A stretch of 64,000 nucleotides of DNA from Paraburkholderia sabiae (GCF_030412785.1 NZ_CP125295.1:2604001-2668000); one strand, 5' to 3'; shown: positions 52,906 to 62,770, numbered from the stretch's first letter. The notes: generated from the sequence alone by a model not told the origin. Translations and numbers: made by a program.

Positions 52906-54063
52906 ATGGCTGACGAAGCTCCGGACCGCTCTTGCATCCAGGATTACCGATACTGGCGCCGACTTTTGCCGGCGCCGGCAGATATTCAAGATCGAAAGGA
53001 GATGTCACTTTCTCGACGTCTGCGGGGATTGAAGGGAATGTCGTGGGCAGCCGCCGCCGTACTCAATATTTGCCAAACGGCCTCACGACTCAGCCGTCTA
53101 GGACGCTCGGTCTTTTTCGGAGCAGACGATGGGACGCAGCGGGCGGATCGATCTGCCCCTAACAGCAAGATCATGTATCAGTATTTGCGCGGCGAACGAT
53201 GTCCAGTTGAAGGGCCACGCGGCAAATACAAGGTTGATCTGACCGGCGCACTGCACGCCTTACCAGGTGGTGCGACAGCTCGCCTCTGGTTACATTCCTT
53301 ACTTTGGGAAGTGCTCGACAGCACTGTCACGCCGGAAGACCTGACGCGTATCCGTCTTAGGTTCGAATCTGCTCCTCAAGAACGGTTTCTTCGGGAATAT
53401 ATCGAGTTATGGATCCGATATCGTGACTTGACATTTACGGGTGGTGGAGATACAGACCTGCAAGAACTGGCACATGCGATCGACGCATGGCATGACAAAC
53501 TGCGCAAGACCGACGCGGTTTTCAATCATATATATGAGCCGCTGTTGCGCTACCTGGAAATAGCCGAGCCCCGGCTGCCGTTGGCACGCAGTTATTCTTC
53601 TCAATTAAGCTGCCAAGCTCCCACTGCGTTTGCAGCAAGCCTTTGGGCGGCATACGAGAGAGGAAACCGATACGTGGATAAGAGGATCAACCGATTTGAG
53701 AGCGGGGTAGACCGATATCTCCTGTCCGGCGCAGTTCGACTGCCCGACCATCGCTTTTTAGCCATTTTTCGCGCGCAGTGGGAGCGTCGCCTCCGAACGG
53801 AACAGGCGGCAAATTCGCTGGACTGGTACTGGAAGGTAAAGAACGGGATGCCTCCAAGAGGCCACGGCTGGGAGTGTCTCTACGAGGCATGGGGCATAAA
53901 TTTTCCAGATACAAGCCCCCGAACGACACGGAATCGCCCGCCTGCTCAGGGACGCGGTCAGCTTCCGTGTGCATGGCAATCGAGTTACCAACCTACCGCA
54001 ATCGCACACGGCAGGATGTCGCAAACAGATCTTCGCCATAGATGTTGCCCGACGCCGCGATAA
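52906..54063 (+). CDS. Unknown 385-residue protein of the Tn7-like region
   Basis: ATG at 52906 with GGGGA six bases upstream; in-frame ATGs at 53002 and 53041 are alternatives. No family recognised. It reads like a mostly helical, charged intracellular protein (LNICQTASRLSRLGRSVFFG, TARLWLHSLLWEVLDSTVTP, RFLREYIELWIRYRDLTF). The last 45 residues, after YEAWGINFPDTS, are Pro/Arg/Gln-rich and unlike the rest, which suggests a frameshift or deletion near 53915. Divergent from the tns operon, so probably cargo or the edge of the element. Confidence 0.6.
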   Translation: MADEAPDRSCIQDYRYWRRLLPAPADIQDRKEMSLSRRLRGLKGMSWAAAAVLNICQTASRLSRLGRSVFFGADDGTQRADRSAPNSKIMYQYLRGERCPVEGPRGKYKVDLTGALHALPGGATARLWLHSLLWEVLDSTVTPEDLTRIRLRFESAPQERFLREYIELWIRYRDLTFTGGGDTDLQELAHAIDAWHDKLRKTDAVFNHIYEPLLRYLEIAEPRLPLARSYSSQLSCQAPTAFAASLWAAYERGNRYVDKRINRFESGVDRYLLSGAVRLPDHRFLAIFRAQWERRLRTEQAANSLDWYWKVKNGMPPRGHGWECLYEAWGINFPDTSPRTTRNRPPAQGRGQLPCAWQSSYQPTAIAHGRMSQTDLRHRCCPTPR

Positions 54064-54410
54064 GGCGCGGGTTATCACGGCAATCTGGGCGCTGGATTCG
54101 CGACACGCTGCAGCCGCGCGCAGCTTCTCGGCACAGGGGAGGATGCGGATTTCGCCTTCTGCGGGCTGCGTGGCCGTGGCCGACGTTCCGCAACCCGAGC
54201 CACCAGGTTTTTTTGGAATCCACCCAGCGTCGCTCATTCCACAATCCAGCCGTTGGCTTATGCGGTCCTGTCGCGCTTAGTGTTCCTCCTCGAACCGCGT
54301 CGAACGGCTATTACGGAAGGCTAGAGGCACCCGTGACGTGACCGCGGCGGACAGATTTCCCGGTCGGATCCGTCGACGCTTCCAGTAGTCCTAGACAGCG
54401 TTGCGTCGCA
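54064..54410. other. Gene-poor stretch right of the Tn7-like block
   Basis: About 350 bases with overlapping short frames on both strands and nothing recognisable. No copies of the left-end repeat were seen here, so the right end of the transposon is not placed. Confidence 0.35.
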
Positions 54411-54821
54411 CTATGACATGCTTCTCGAGGGCCGCTTCAACGCATACGCACCGTCCCCGAGCAAGAAGAGCACAGCTAGTGCGACCGCCCACAGGGCGGG
54501 ATATTCCCATCCACCGCCCTTGTTCGTGAATAGCCATCCATGCTTGCCGTGGACCATCACGACTGTTCCTACGATTTCGAGTGCAAGTGGAATCGCAACC
54601 CATGACGCGTAGATTCCCAAAATCAGCGCGATGCCACCCAACAACTCAAGGAATATGGTCGCGTAAGCAGCAATAGCAGGCAGCCCTAGCGATGCGAAGA
54701 ATCCGACAAAACCAGGCACCGACATCACGAAAATCTTAAGCCCTACGTGGGCGAGAAAGAGGATTCCGAGACTTATTCTGAGAAGAAATGCTGCAAAGGG
54801 AGCGGTACTATTCTTTATCAC
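54411..54821 (-). CDS. DoxX-family membrane protein
   Basis: 136 residues with four hydrophobic segments (AAFLLRISLGILFLAHVGLK, AIAAYATIFLELLGGIALIL, AIPLALEIVGTVVMVHGKHG, WAVALAVLFLLGDGAYAL). The first-helix pattern R-x-x-LG-x-LF-x-x-G is typical of DoxX. Some DoxX proteins act in thiosulfate oxidation or respiratory redox balance, many are unknown. Single gene with no clear operon partner. Confidence 0.82.
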   Translation of the reverse strand: MIKNSTAPFAAFLLRISLGILFLAHVGLKIFVMSVPGFVGFFASLGLPAIAAYATIFLELLGGIALILGIYASWVAIPLALEIVGTVVMVHGKHGWLFTNKGGGWEYPALWAVALAVLFLLGDGAYALKRPSRSMS

Positions 54822-55407
54822 AATGACTGAGTTCCATGTTTGGCGTCCACATCTATCACACAGCGAGCAAGCGAATCAAAAAACGCCCCACCAGTCCACT
54901 CGCGAATCCACTGGCGTTTAAATTCACGTAGCGGTGGACACAATGCACTCCAACTCTAAAACGTCAGAGTGACAAATTGAAGCGATGTTTTGGAAGGTCA
55001 CTCGTTCCGAACGGGAACGTCTCAATCGATCGACAAGTACAGTATTCGAATACCAGTTCGACGTTCACCACCCTTCGTTAACGACCTGAACGTTAGCGGG
55101 CACCACACCCTGCGCGATAGACGCCTGCTTGCATGACGCCATTGTTGCAAGCACCTTTCACACATGCCGCTCCACGTCATGATCCGCTTCGCCTCCGTCA
55201 ACAGCGTGACGTCGATCAGACTATGGATGTGGAAATCGATTTGAGGTCTGTTCCATATTCTCCCCGCGCCATGGGGTCCGCGACGAATGGTGAGGCGTGC
55301 CGTCGTGTCACCTATTACCTGATGGTTCTGGTTTGAAATAATTTAGAACATGACGGTCGCGATGGCTCGTTATAATTTCGGTTCGTTATCAAGAAGTGCG
55401 GTCTGCC
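54822..55407. other. Intergenic region
   Basis: About 585 bases without a convincing gene. A partial inverted repeat near 54875-54920 (ACGCC with GGCGT, and CCAGT with ACTGG) may be a weak terminator. Nothing else seen. Confidence 0.35.
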
Positions 55408-56034
55408 ATGCTAACCCTACAACAGTCATTCGGATTCCTGTTCGCAGCAATCCTCATCACAGCCACCCCCGGGCCGGACAATCTCGCCGTGCTCGGAATG
55501 GGCATGTCGAAGGGCCGAACGCGAGGAATGGTGTTCGGTCTTGGTTGTGCTCTTGGTTGCCTTAGCCACACGTTCCTTGCTTCTGTCGGTATCAGCGCGC
55601 TGATCGCCGCTTCACCGACCGCATTCACCATTTTGAAGATCGTCGGCGGTCTATATTTGATATGGCTTGGTGTCAACGCGCTTCGTGAAGCGGGCGCCGT
55701 GAAAGTCGAGAAAGCAAATTTGGCGGAAAACTCCCTCGCGAAGCTCTTTTTCAAGGGTGTCTTCGCGAACGCGATCAACCCGAAGGTCGTCCTTTTTTTC
55801 CTGTCCTTTCTGCCCCAATTTGTGATCGCAAAGAATGGCCACATCGGTCTTCAAACGGCCGGCCTGGGATTGATCTTTACTGCTCAGGCCGCGGTGCTAT
55901 TTGGCTTACTAGGCAATTTTTCCGGTGCGATCGGGCAATGGTTCAACAAGCGCCCTAAGGCAGGAGCAATCCTAGATCGAATCGCCGGAACGGTTTTTGT
56001 CCTTCTAGGATTGCGCCTGCTCGTCACGCGTTGA
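55408..56034 (+). CDS. LysE-family amino acid exporter
   Basis: 208 residues from the ATG at 55408; a GTG at 55396 is possible. Six transmembrane segments and the LysE/RhtB opening FLFAAILITATPGPDNLAVL, with the conserved TPGPD, plus GLYLIWLGVNALRE. Exports amino acids or homoserine-like compounds across the inner membrane; substrate unknown. Confidence 0.87.
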   Translation: MLTLQQSFGFLFAAILITATPGPDNLAVLGMGMSKGRTRGMVFGLGCALGCLSHTFLASVGISALIAASPTAFTILKIVGGLYLIWLGVNALREAGAVKVEKANLAENSLAKLFFKGVFANAINPKVVLFFLSFLPQFVIAKNGHIGLQTAGLGLIFTAQAAVLFGLLGNFSGAIGQWFNKRPKAGAILDRIAGTVFVLLGLRLLVTR

Positions 56035-56218
56035 CAAACGGGTACGGACGAAACGAGGTCGCTAGCCATGGACTTTTCGTGAACACCTGATCTCTCGTCA
56101 GTCCGCCCTTTTCGTAGGAGCTGGCGCGCTCAGCATATGTATTGGCGCACACAGTCGAGACCGTTCTAGAACGGCGTGTGAAGCTCAGGGGATATCCATT
56201 GTTGGGAGAAAGGGATAA

Positions 56219-57091
56219 ATGAAATCCAAGAGCGACACTACACTACGTCTTCTCATGCCGCAGTGGCAAGGCGGCAATAATCCGCCGTACTTTTTTGGGG
56301 CACAGCTCTTGTCCTGGCTAGCTCCGGCAGCACAGGGTCCGGTTGAGACGGTGCCGATCACTCCACCTGACGAGTCTCCTTTGCCTTTGGAAGAAGGAAT
56401 CGTTGGCCGCAGCGCCCTTTTGGCCCAACTGCATTCAGCACGCGAGCTTATTGAACGGCACACTCCTGACCGTATCGTCGTTTTCGGCGGCGACTGTCTG
56501 GTCGACCTGGCTCCGTTCGCCTATCTAAACGAGCGATATGACGGCGAACTTGCAGTTCTATGGATCGACGCTCATCCAGATATCATGACGCCCCGCGAGT
56601 TCCGGCACGCGCATGCTATGGTGCTCGCAAACCTGCTTGGAGAAGGCGATCCCGATTTCGTCAAGAACGTACCCCGCCCACTCAATCCGAGCAACGTCAT
56701 GTATGCGGGTCTTAAGGAGACGTCGGAGGCCGAAAGTGCATCTATTAGTCGGCTACGGCTCCGACACGCGGGAGCAGCAGAGCTGGCGGAGGACAGCGCG
56801 CCGGTTATCCGCTGGCTGAAAGAGACTGGAGCGAAACATCTGGCCATTCATTTCGACCTTGACGTACTTGACCCGGCAGGATTCAGATCGCTGCTATTCG
56901 CAAATCCCGCCGACGCTCCTCACACCTGGGATAGCGTCCCTCAAGGATCCATGTCGATCGAACAGGTCATCCGGCTTATCAGCGACGTTGCGGTCGAAGT
57001 CGACGTCGTGGGCCTCGGAATCACCGAGCATCTACCTTGGGACGCCCTAGCCATGAAGAATATGTTAAACAGGTTACCGCTTCTGACCTGA
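56219..57091 (+). CDS. Arginase/agmatinase-superfamily protein with Cys ligand
   Basis: 290 residues, ATG at 56219 with GGGAGAAAGG upstream. Binuclear-metal ureohydrolase fold: GGDC (90-93), WIDAHPDIM with Asp117, His119, Asp121, and IHFDLDVLDP with Asp213 and Asp215. The usual first ligand, His in GGDH, is Cys93. The family hydrolyses guanidino or formimino groups (arginase, agmatinase, formimidoylglutamase). The exact substrate cannot be told. It ends at a strong hairpin and is convergent with the old-yellow-enzyme gene. Confidence 0.82.
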   Translation: MKSKSDTTLRLLMPQWQGGNNPPYFFGAQLLSWLAPAAQGPVETVPITPPDESPLPLEEGIVGRSALLAQLHSARELIERHTPDRIVVFGGDCLVDLAPFAYLNERYDGELAVLWIDAHPDIMTPREFRHAHAMVLANLLGEGDPDFVKNVPRPLNPSNVMYAGLKETSEAESASISRLRLRHAGAAELAEDSAPVIRWLKETGAKHLAIHFDLDVLDPAGFRSLLFANPADAPHTWDSVPQGSMSIEQVIRLISDVAVEVDVVGLGITEHLPWDALAMKNMLNRLPLLT

Positions 57092-57096
57092 CAAAG

Positions 57097-57124
57097 GGCC
57101 GCGCTGTCTTCGGACAGCGCGGCC
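57097..57124. terminator. Bidirectional hairpin between convergent genes
   Basis: Perfect 12-bp arms GGCCGCGCTGTC (57097-57108) and GACAGCGCGGCC (57113-57124) with a TTCG tetraloop. It lies just after the arginase-family stop and just before the convergent oxidoreductase stop. The T-run is weak (CTTTG on the minus strand). Confidence 0.7.
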
Positions 57125-57133
57125 ACCGCTTAG

Positions 57134-58225
57134 TCAGATACTTGGATAGTCTGTGTAACCCACCCCTCCCCCCGCATATAATCCCTTTTCCTGCAGCGCA
57201 TTAAGCTTGGCGCCTACACGGATCCGATCAACCAGATCAGGATTGGCGATGAAGTGTCGTCCGAAAGCGATCAGTTGAACAACGCCATCCTCGACCATCG
57301 CTTTCGCAGTATCGATCGTCAGGCCACCGTTAGCGACCAGCGGCCCTGTGAACCGAGGCGAGAATATCTTGAGTATCTTGTCCATGTCCGGAGCACCGAA
57401 CCAGCCGTTTTGATCGGCGATATGGACGTAAGCTAACCCGCGATTGTTCAAGAACTCCGCGACATGCCCGTACATTTCCTCCACTGCGTCATCCAGCGCA
57501 CTATTGTAAGTCGCGTAAGGCGAGACACGAACGCCAACACGTGACAGAGGCATCACCTCCGAAACGGAATCGACAACTTCCGCGAGGAAGCGCGCGCGAT
57601 TTTCGACCGACCCACCGTACTGGTCATCACGACGGTTGACATGGGCAGAGAGAAACTGATGCGGCAGATATCCGCTTGCCGCGTGGATTTCGACACCGTC
57701 AAAGCCAGCCGACCTGGCATGCGCCGCGGCAGTCTTATACTCCTGGATCGTTGCCTGGACCTCGTCAGTCGTCATTGCGCGCGAAGGAGTGGCGCTAACC
57801 CTGACGTAGTTGCCGTTGGCTAGTAGCCCCCAAACATGCAAATTCTCAATATCGTCGTTGAATCCTGACGGTGAAACCGGCTCCTGCCAGTTCAGCAACC
57901 CCATTGCGCCAATGCGACCGCCATGCCACAACTGGGCAAAAATGCGACCGCCCGCTTCATGGACCCGGTCGGTTACTTGCCGCCAGCCGGCCACCTGTTC
58001 CGCGGTGTACAGTCCGGGAGCCCTATCGAAGGGACGTGAATGGGGACTGACGTTCGTCGCTTCCGAAATAATCAAACCTGCGCTGGCTCGCTGCTCGTAG
58101 TATTCAGCCATTAACTCGGTGGGCACGTCACCCTCGCCCGCGCGCGCACGGGTCAGGGGTGCCATCACAATACGATTTGGCAACGTCACGTCGCCAACAC
58201 GAAATTGATCAAACAGACTGCTCAT
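57134..58225 (-). CDS. Old-yellow-enzyme alkene reductase (NemA-like)
   Basis: 363 residues from the ATG at 58225 (GGAG upstream). FMN-binding TIM barrel with MAPLTRARA, FAQLWHGGRI, VRVSPYATYNSALD and VANGGLTIDTAKAM. Active-site His181 and Tyr186 are in EIHAASGYLPHQFL; the usual second ligand Asn184 is Ser. OYEs reduce activated C=C bonds or nitro groups with NADPH. Last gene of the minus-strand group behind the AraC regulator. Confidence 0.86.
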   Translation of the reverse strand: MSSLFDQFRVGDVTLPNRIVMAPLTRARAGEGDVPTELMAEYYEQRASAGLIISEATNVSPHSRPFDRAPGLYTAEQVAGWRQVTDRVHEAGGRIFAQLWHGGRIGAMGLLNWQEPVSPSGFNDDIENLHVWGLLANGNYVRVSATPSRAMTTDEVQATIQEYKTAAAHARSAGFDGVEIHAASGYLPHQFLSAHVNRRDDQYGGSVENRARFLAEVVDSVSEVMPLSRVGVRVSPYATYNSALDDAVEEMYGHVAEFLNNRGLAYVHIADQNGWFGAPDMDKILKIFSPRFTGPLVANGGLTIDTAKAMVEDGVVQLIAFGRHFIANPDLVDRIRVGAKLNALQEKGLYAGGGVGYTDYPSI

Positions 58226-58292
58226 ATACGCTCCAAATGAACTCGATCCACTGGCCACACAGGCGTCAGTGGATCTCTAACCATGAAAAATC

Positions 58293-59648
58293 TTAAGACC
58301 GGCTGAGCCCTCTCAACTCAGGAAATGACGTGCGTCTTTGACGCCTACGATTGTCGGCAAACCATAGGCACGCGAAAAACACCAGGGTGATGACGGGCAT
58401 GACACTCGCGCTCTTGAATATCGTCATTGCGGCAACTGCCATTGATTTATCGAAAGCCGCACTTCCTGCTGCGAGGCTCTTGAATGCAGCCGCGCCGCCC
58501 GCAGCATTGACTTTCGCAACATCAAACATCTTGCCGAAGATCGGCATCATTACGTAGGTCGACAACATCCCGGCAGACGCAATAGTGCCGATTGCGAATG
58601 AGCCGCCGGCTGGGAAACGCTCCGAGGCCGACGCCAAGGTCGTTGGCCACATCAAAGATGTACCGCATCCGAACAGCAATGCCGCAAGCAGCCCACTCGT
58701 AGGCGTTGTCGCCTGGCTAAGGCAAACCAGTCCTGCGAGTGCAAGCGCCGATGCGAAGACCAGAAGTCCTGCAGATCCGATGCGCTGACTGAGCGGCCCC
58801 GCAAAAAGCCTTACAACGAAAGAAATGGTGTAGATAAATGCGACCAACCAGAAACCTTGCATACCAACCACTTTGGTTAGCGTAAGATCAATCCAGTTGC
58901 TAGGAACGAGTTCTGTTGCCGCCGTTAGAAACATCGCGACCAGGCAAAAATAGAACAGCGGCCGATTGAGCGTATGTTTCAACATCTGCTGGAACGACAC
59001 TCCGTGAACAACACGCTCACTCAACGGATACTTCAGCCGCAACACCATCATGACTGCAACCATGCACGGGAGGAACACCGTACAAAGTTGCAGACGCCAT
59101 CCAAGGTCATAGCGCTCCACCGCCATACACAGCGGAGCTGCAACCAGAACGCCCAACGCGAAGGCACCGTGAAACTGATTCAGTTTTGCGACCTTTCGCG
59201 TGGGATAGATGCTCACAACAAGCGGATTGAGCACACTCTCCAACGCTCCCCATGCGAGGCCCTGCAGCAGTGACCCTCCCCATAGCAACGCATAAGCGGA
59301 TTCGGCCGTAGGACGGGCGACGCACAGAAGAGCCGTCCCCGCGAGAAAAACCAGGATGCCGGCAATATGTACGCGACGCATTCCGAGCGCGTCGACAAAT
59401 GGAGACATGACAAAATTTGCAATCGCAAAGCCAAGAAAGAGAACACCGAGAATCTCTCCGATATGTGCCCCCGAAGTTAAGGGGTCTACCGCATCGAAGA
59501 ACTGGCTCTTGATGGCCGTTGCAGCGTTGATTCGTAGCAGCATGATCATTCCCATCGCAAACTGGGTGATGAATGCCGCCACGAATATCCTACTGACGGG
59601 TACACCTTTCAAACTTTCCAGTGTCTTATTGTGATCCAGCGTGTCCAT
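58293..59648 (-). CDS. MFS transporter
   Basis: 451 residues from the ATG at 59648 (GGAG seven bases upstream). About 12 transmembrane segments: VAAFITQFAMGMIMLLRINA first, and PLCMAVERYDLGWRLQLCTV in the middle. It resembles FucP/MFS sugar and nucleoside permeases, but the substrate is unknown. Lies between the GMC oxidoreductase and the OYE genes, 67 bp before the latter. Confidence 0.82.
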   Translation of the reverse strand: MDTLDHNKTLESLKGVPVSRIFVAAFITQFAMGMIMLLRINAATAIKSQFFDAVDPLTSGAHIGEILGVLFLGFAIANFVMSPFVDALGMRRVHIAGILVFLAGTALLCVARPTAESAYALLWGGSLLQGLAWGALESVLNPLVVSIYPTRKVAKLNQFHGAFALGVLVAAPLCMAVERYDLGWRLQLCTVFLPCMVAVMMVLRLKYPLSERVVHGVSFQQMLKHTLNRPLFYFCLVAMFLTAATELVPSNWIDLTLTKVVGMQGFWLVAFIYTISFVVRLFAGPLSQRIGSAGLLVFASALALAGLVCLSQATTPTSGLLAALLFGCGTSLMWPTTLASASERFPAGGSFAIGTIASAGMLSTYVMMPIFGKMFDVAKVNAAGGAAAFKSLAAGSAAFDKSMAVAAMTIFKSASVMPVITLVFFACLWFADNRRRQRRTSFPELRGLSRS

Positions 59649-59764
59649 ATGTTTGTCTCCGATTATGCGGGGCACTAAGTTCGATTTGCCTCTTCCGTCC
59701 TGCTTCTAGCGGAGGCCCGATGATGTCGTCGATGTGATGGCACAGCCGTCGTCCGATAGAGCTG

Positions 59765-61489
59765 TTATCCGGATCTGCGTCTCGCTTCCATGCACGCCAC
59801 CTCGCCGGTCGGAGGCTGGACGTAAGTGGCTGAACTCGCGCATGCTTGACCAAGACCGAAACTCTTGTCTGTCCCGTCTTGCTTGATGAAGTCGGCGGCG
59901 CGCTCTGCAATCATCGCAACCGGAGCTGTCGTGTTGCCACGCACCAGCACCGGCATAACCGATGCGTCGACCACTCTCAGTCCATTAATACCACGCACAC
60001 GTAAGCGACTATCGACGACGGCATCCTCCGTATTGCCCATTGCACATGTGCCTGCGCAGTGAAAAGCCATCTGTACATGTTGCCGTACATACGTCTCAAG
60101 CGATCGTCTATCGTTACCGACCGCGACTCCAGGTAGCGTCTCCTGCCTAATGAAGTTCGCGAGCGGCGACGCCTTCAAGACCTCGCGAGAAAATCTCACC
60201 CCGCGGATCAAGTTCTCCACGTCGCGACCGTCCTTCAGATAATTCGAGACGATGATGGGTGTCTCCGTCGGGTCTGAACTTCTCAGCTTGATCGACCCGC
60301 GGGAAAAACTTGTCAGGCAGCACGGCGCAACCGAGTAGCCATGAATCGGCGCTATGTCGCCAAGTTTTCCCCAACTGGTCGAGGCCATCGCCAGCGTATG
60401 GATCTGGATTTCCGGCCGCCCGTCACCATCGAGATCGAGAAAGCCACCCGCCTCGACGAGATTCGAACTGAGCACACCTTTTCGAAACAACATCCATTCC
60501 AGGCCGTGACGAATCGCTCGTATTCCACGGTCTTGCCCAAGCAGGCTGATGGGAGATCTCAGCTCCCCGTCCACCGGCACCACCAGATGATCCTGAAAAT
60601 TCTCGCCCACTCCCGGCAGATTCTTGTGTACCTTGATGCCGAGCCTTTCTAGTTCGTCACCATTTCCGACACCTGAAAGCATTAATAACTTGGGGGAAAC
60701 AACCGCCCCCGCCGAAATAATCACTTCCGCTCGTGCCATGATGCGTTTTTCGGACCCGTTGTGGCCCCGAACGAGCACGCCCACTGCACGCTTGCTTTCG
60801 ATGATTACGCGAAGAACTCGCGTATCGGTCTGGATGATGAGATTGCCACGTGCTTGCGCTGGCCGAAGATATGCGCGTGCAGTGCTAACACGCTCCCCCC
60901 TTCGACTGGAAATCTGGTAGTAGCCTACGCCCGCCTGTCGAGCACCGTTGAAATCATCGTTAGCGGCAACATCTATCCCCGCGCGCGAACCGGCCTGTAT
61001 TGCCGCCTCAATGAAAACGTCGCTTAGAACGTGCTTATATCGAGTATCCGATACCGTGAGCGGGCCGTCATTACCGTGGTACTGATTGGCGATTCGAAGG
61101 TTGTTTTCGGCGCGCTTGAAGTACGGAAGTACGTCACTGTACCCCCAATCGAGGCACCCCATATCGCGCCAACCGTCGTAGTCTTCTTGCTGACCACGAA
61201 CATAGAGCATGGCATTAATCGAGTGGCCGCCACCAAGCGTATTGGCCTGCATTACCTGGATTGGTCGGTTGTCCGTGTAAGGTTGCGGCTCGGAAAAGTA
61301 CTGAATCGTGCGCTTAGTACCCATTGCGCGGAAATATGCACCGTTCACCTTGATCGACAGGCTTCGATCGTGTGTTCCCTGTTCAAGGAGAAGAACGGTC
61401 TTTCCACTGAGTTCGCTAAGGCGGGACGCCACCACGCAGCCGGCAGCGCCTCCACCGACTATGATGTAGTCGTAGGTATCGTTTTCCAT
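59765..61489 (-). CDS. GMC-family FAD oxidoreductase
   Basis: 574 residues. FAD dinucleotide fold YIIVGGGAAGCVVASRL (8-24), ATP-loop LLLEQG, GMC signature NTLGGGHSINAMLYVRGQ and the active-site end HCAGTCAMG with NTTAPVAMIAERAADF. Close to choline dehydrogenase and alcohol dehydrogenase-type GMC enzymes, oxidising a primary or secondary alcohol. Located between two OYE genes and a transporter, so part of one catabolic operon. Confidence 0.88.
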   Translation of the reverse strand: MENDTYDYIIVGGGAAGCVVASRLSELSGKTVLLLEQGTHDRSLSIKVNGAYFRAMGTKRTIQYFSEPQPYTDNRPIQVMQANTLGGGHSINAMLYVRGQQEDYDGWRDMGCLDWGYSDVLPYFKRAENNLRIANQYHGNDGPLTVSDTRYKHVLSDVFIEAAIQAGSRAGIDVAANDDFNGARQAGVGYYQISSRRGERVSTARAYLRPAQARGNLIIQTDTRVLRVIIESKRAVGVLVRGHNGSEKRIMARAEVIISAGAVVSPKLLMLSGVGNGDELERLGIKVHKNLPGVGENFQDHLVVPVDGELRSPISLLGQDRGIRAIRHGLEWMLFRKGVLSSNLVEAGGFLDLDGDGRPEIQIHTLAMASTSWGKLGDIAPIHGYSVAPCCLTSFSRGSIKLRSSDPTETPIIVSNYLKDGRDVENLIRGVRFSREVLKASPLANFIRQETLPGVAVGNDRRSLETYVRQHVQMAFHCAGTCAMGNTEDAVVDSRLRVRGINGLRVVDASVMPVLVRGNTTAPVAMIAERAADFIKQDGTDKSFGLGQACASSATYVQPPTGEVACMEARRRSG

Positions 61490-61723
61490 ACGTCTCCTGC
61501 CCGCTTACTTTCATCTACTGGTAGTAGGGTGGACTATAGGTACTTCGCTTTTTTTACTCTCGGACGTCCGCGCCATTCGATCGACCACTCGCGCCACGGC
61601 CAGCACGCGGGGCTTGACCCTAACAATATGTGATGACGCGGATATCCCGGTCGCGGAGTGTCGTGCGCTTTGTCAGATGGCCCCGCGTAGGCAAATGCGA
61701 TGTCCCTTGAGGCGAGCAAGAAC
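61490..61723. other. Spacer between GMC and second OYE gene
   Basis: 234 bases, no convincing gene. It may hold the promoter of the GMC operon, or an eroded segment. Confidence 0.4.
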
Positions 61724-62770
61724 TCAATGTCCGCGCTCGTAAGGGCCTGTAGCGCGTGCGTACGCGGGGATTGCCAGCTCCGGATTCGCGCCGGCCGATT
61801 TCGCCACATTCAAGAGCCAGAACGGGTTTCGCAGAAGTTCACGGCCCATGTAGACAAGGTCGGACGCTTCTCGATGCAGTATGGATTCGATCAGCTCACT
61901 GGAAGTGATTGAGCCGTTGCACCCGACGGGGATATTGAGCGCGCGCCTGATTTGCTCCGCGTACCCAACCTGATATCCGGGATAAATCTCGCCGTCGAAC
62001 GTGGGCGTGAGTCCTCCCGCCGACACGCTGAGCGCGTCGACTCCAAGTGACTTCAGACGCTCGCCAAGACCTATCGTGTCGACGATTGTCGCGCCACCCT
62101 CGCCCGCCTTATCCTCGGCAGACAGGCGTACGATAAGTGGCTTGTCTTCTGGCCATGCCTTCCTCACCGCCTCGACGATTTCCAGCAAGAACCGCCAGCG
62201 GTTCTCACGCGAGCCGCCGTACTCGTCATTTCTCAAGTTACTTAGCGGCGAGAGAAACTCGTGAATGAGGTAACCGTGCGCGGCATGAATTTCCAGGCAA
62301 TCGAAGCCGGTCTGCGCAGCACGTGAAGCCGCATTTCCGTACGCGTTCACCAGGCCTTTGATTTCGTCCAGCGTCAAAGCAACAGGCTGCAGCGCATCGT
62401 CGCTGTGAGCTATCGCAGACGGGGCGAAAATCCGCTCGCCAGCCGTCGACTTGCGTCCGGCGTGCGCGAGTTGCAGTGCCGACGCAGCGCCGCATGCGCG
62501 GATCAAACCAGAAAGACGAGTGAGCCCTTCGATCTGGTTGTCGTCCCACAGGCCGAGATCCTTCTTGCTGATCCTCCCGGCGCGATCGACCGCCACCACT
62601 TCGGTCGTGATGAGGCCGACGCCACCTAGCGCTCTGGCGCCGTAATGCGCCAAATGGAGATCGGTTACCCGTCCATCGTCCTGGCCGGTGTACATGAGCA
62701 TAGGGGCCATCGCGATGCGGTTTTTGATCGTCACACTACGAAGGGTGAGCGGCGTGAATATAGAACTCAT
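61724..62770 (-). CDS. NADH:flavin oxidoreductase (YqjM-like old yellow enzyme)
   Basis: 348 residues. FMN barrel with IAMAPMLMYTGQDDG, LQLAHAGRKS, active-site His162 and His165 plus Tyr167 in EIHAAHGYLIHEFLSPLSN, SENRW-like GSRENRWRF and DLVYMGRELLRNPF. YqjM-type enzymes carry a redox-tuning Cys at the PMCMY position; here it is Leu25. Reduces activated double bonds. First gene of the minus-strand group, divergent from the AraC gene. Confidence 0.86.
   Translation of the reverse strand: MSSIFTPLTLRSVTIKNRIAMAPMLMYTGQDDGRVTDLHLAHYGARALGGVGLITTEVVAVDRAGRISKKDLGLWDDNQIEGLTRLSGLIRACGAASALQLAHAGRKSTAGERIFAPSAIAHSDDALQPVALTLDEIKGLVNAYGNAASRAAQTGFDCLEIHAAHGYLIHEFLSPLSNLRNDEYGGSRENRWRFLLEIVEAVRKAWPEDKPLIVRLSAEDKAGEGGATIVDTIGLGERLKSLGVDALSVSAGGLTPTFDGEIYPGYQVGYAEQIRRALNIPVGCNGSITSSELIESILHREASDLVYMGRELLRNPFWLLNVAKSAGANPELAIPAYARATGPYERGH

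Noticed and set aside
42406..54063. CRISPR array or Cas genes linked to the Tn7-like element
   Set aside because: Looked for regularly spaced direct repeats and Cas-like proteins as in CRISPR-associated transposons; none are present.
52441..54410. Right transposon end with copies of the ACAAAGTCTGC repeat
   Set aside because: No convincing copies were found by eye to the right of the tns genes, so no right end is annotated.
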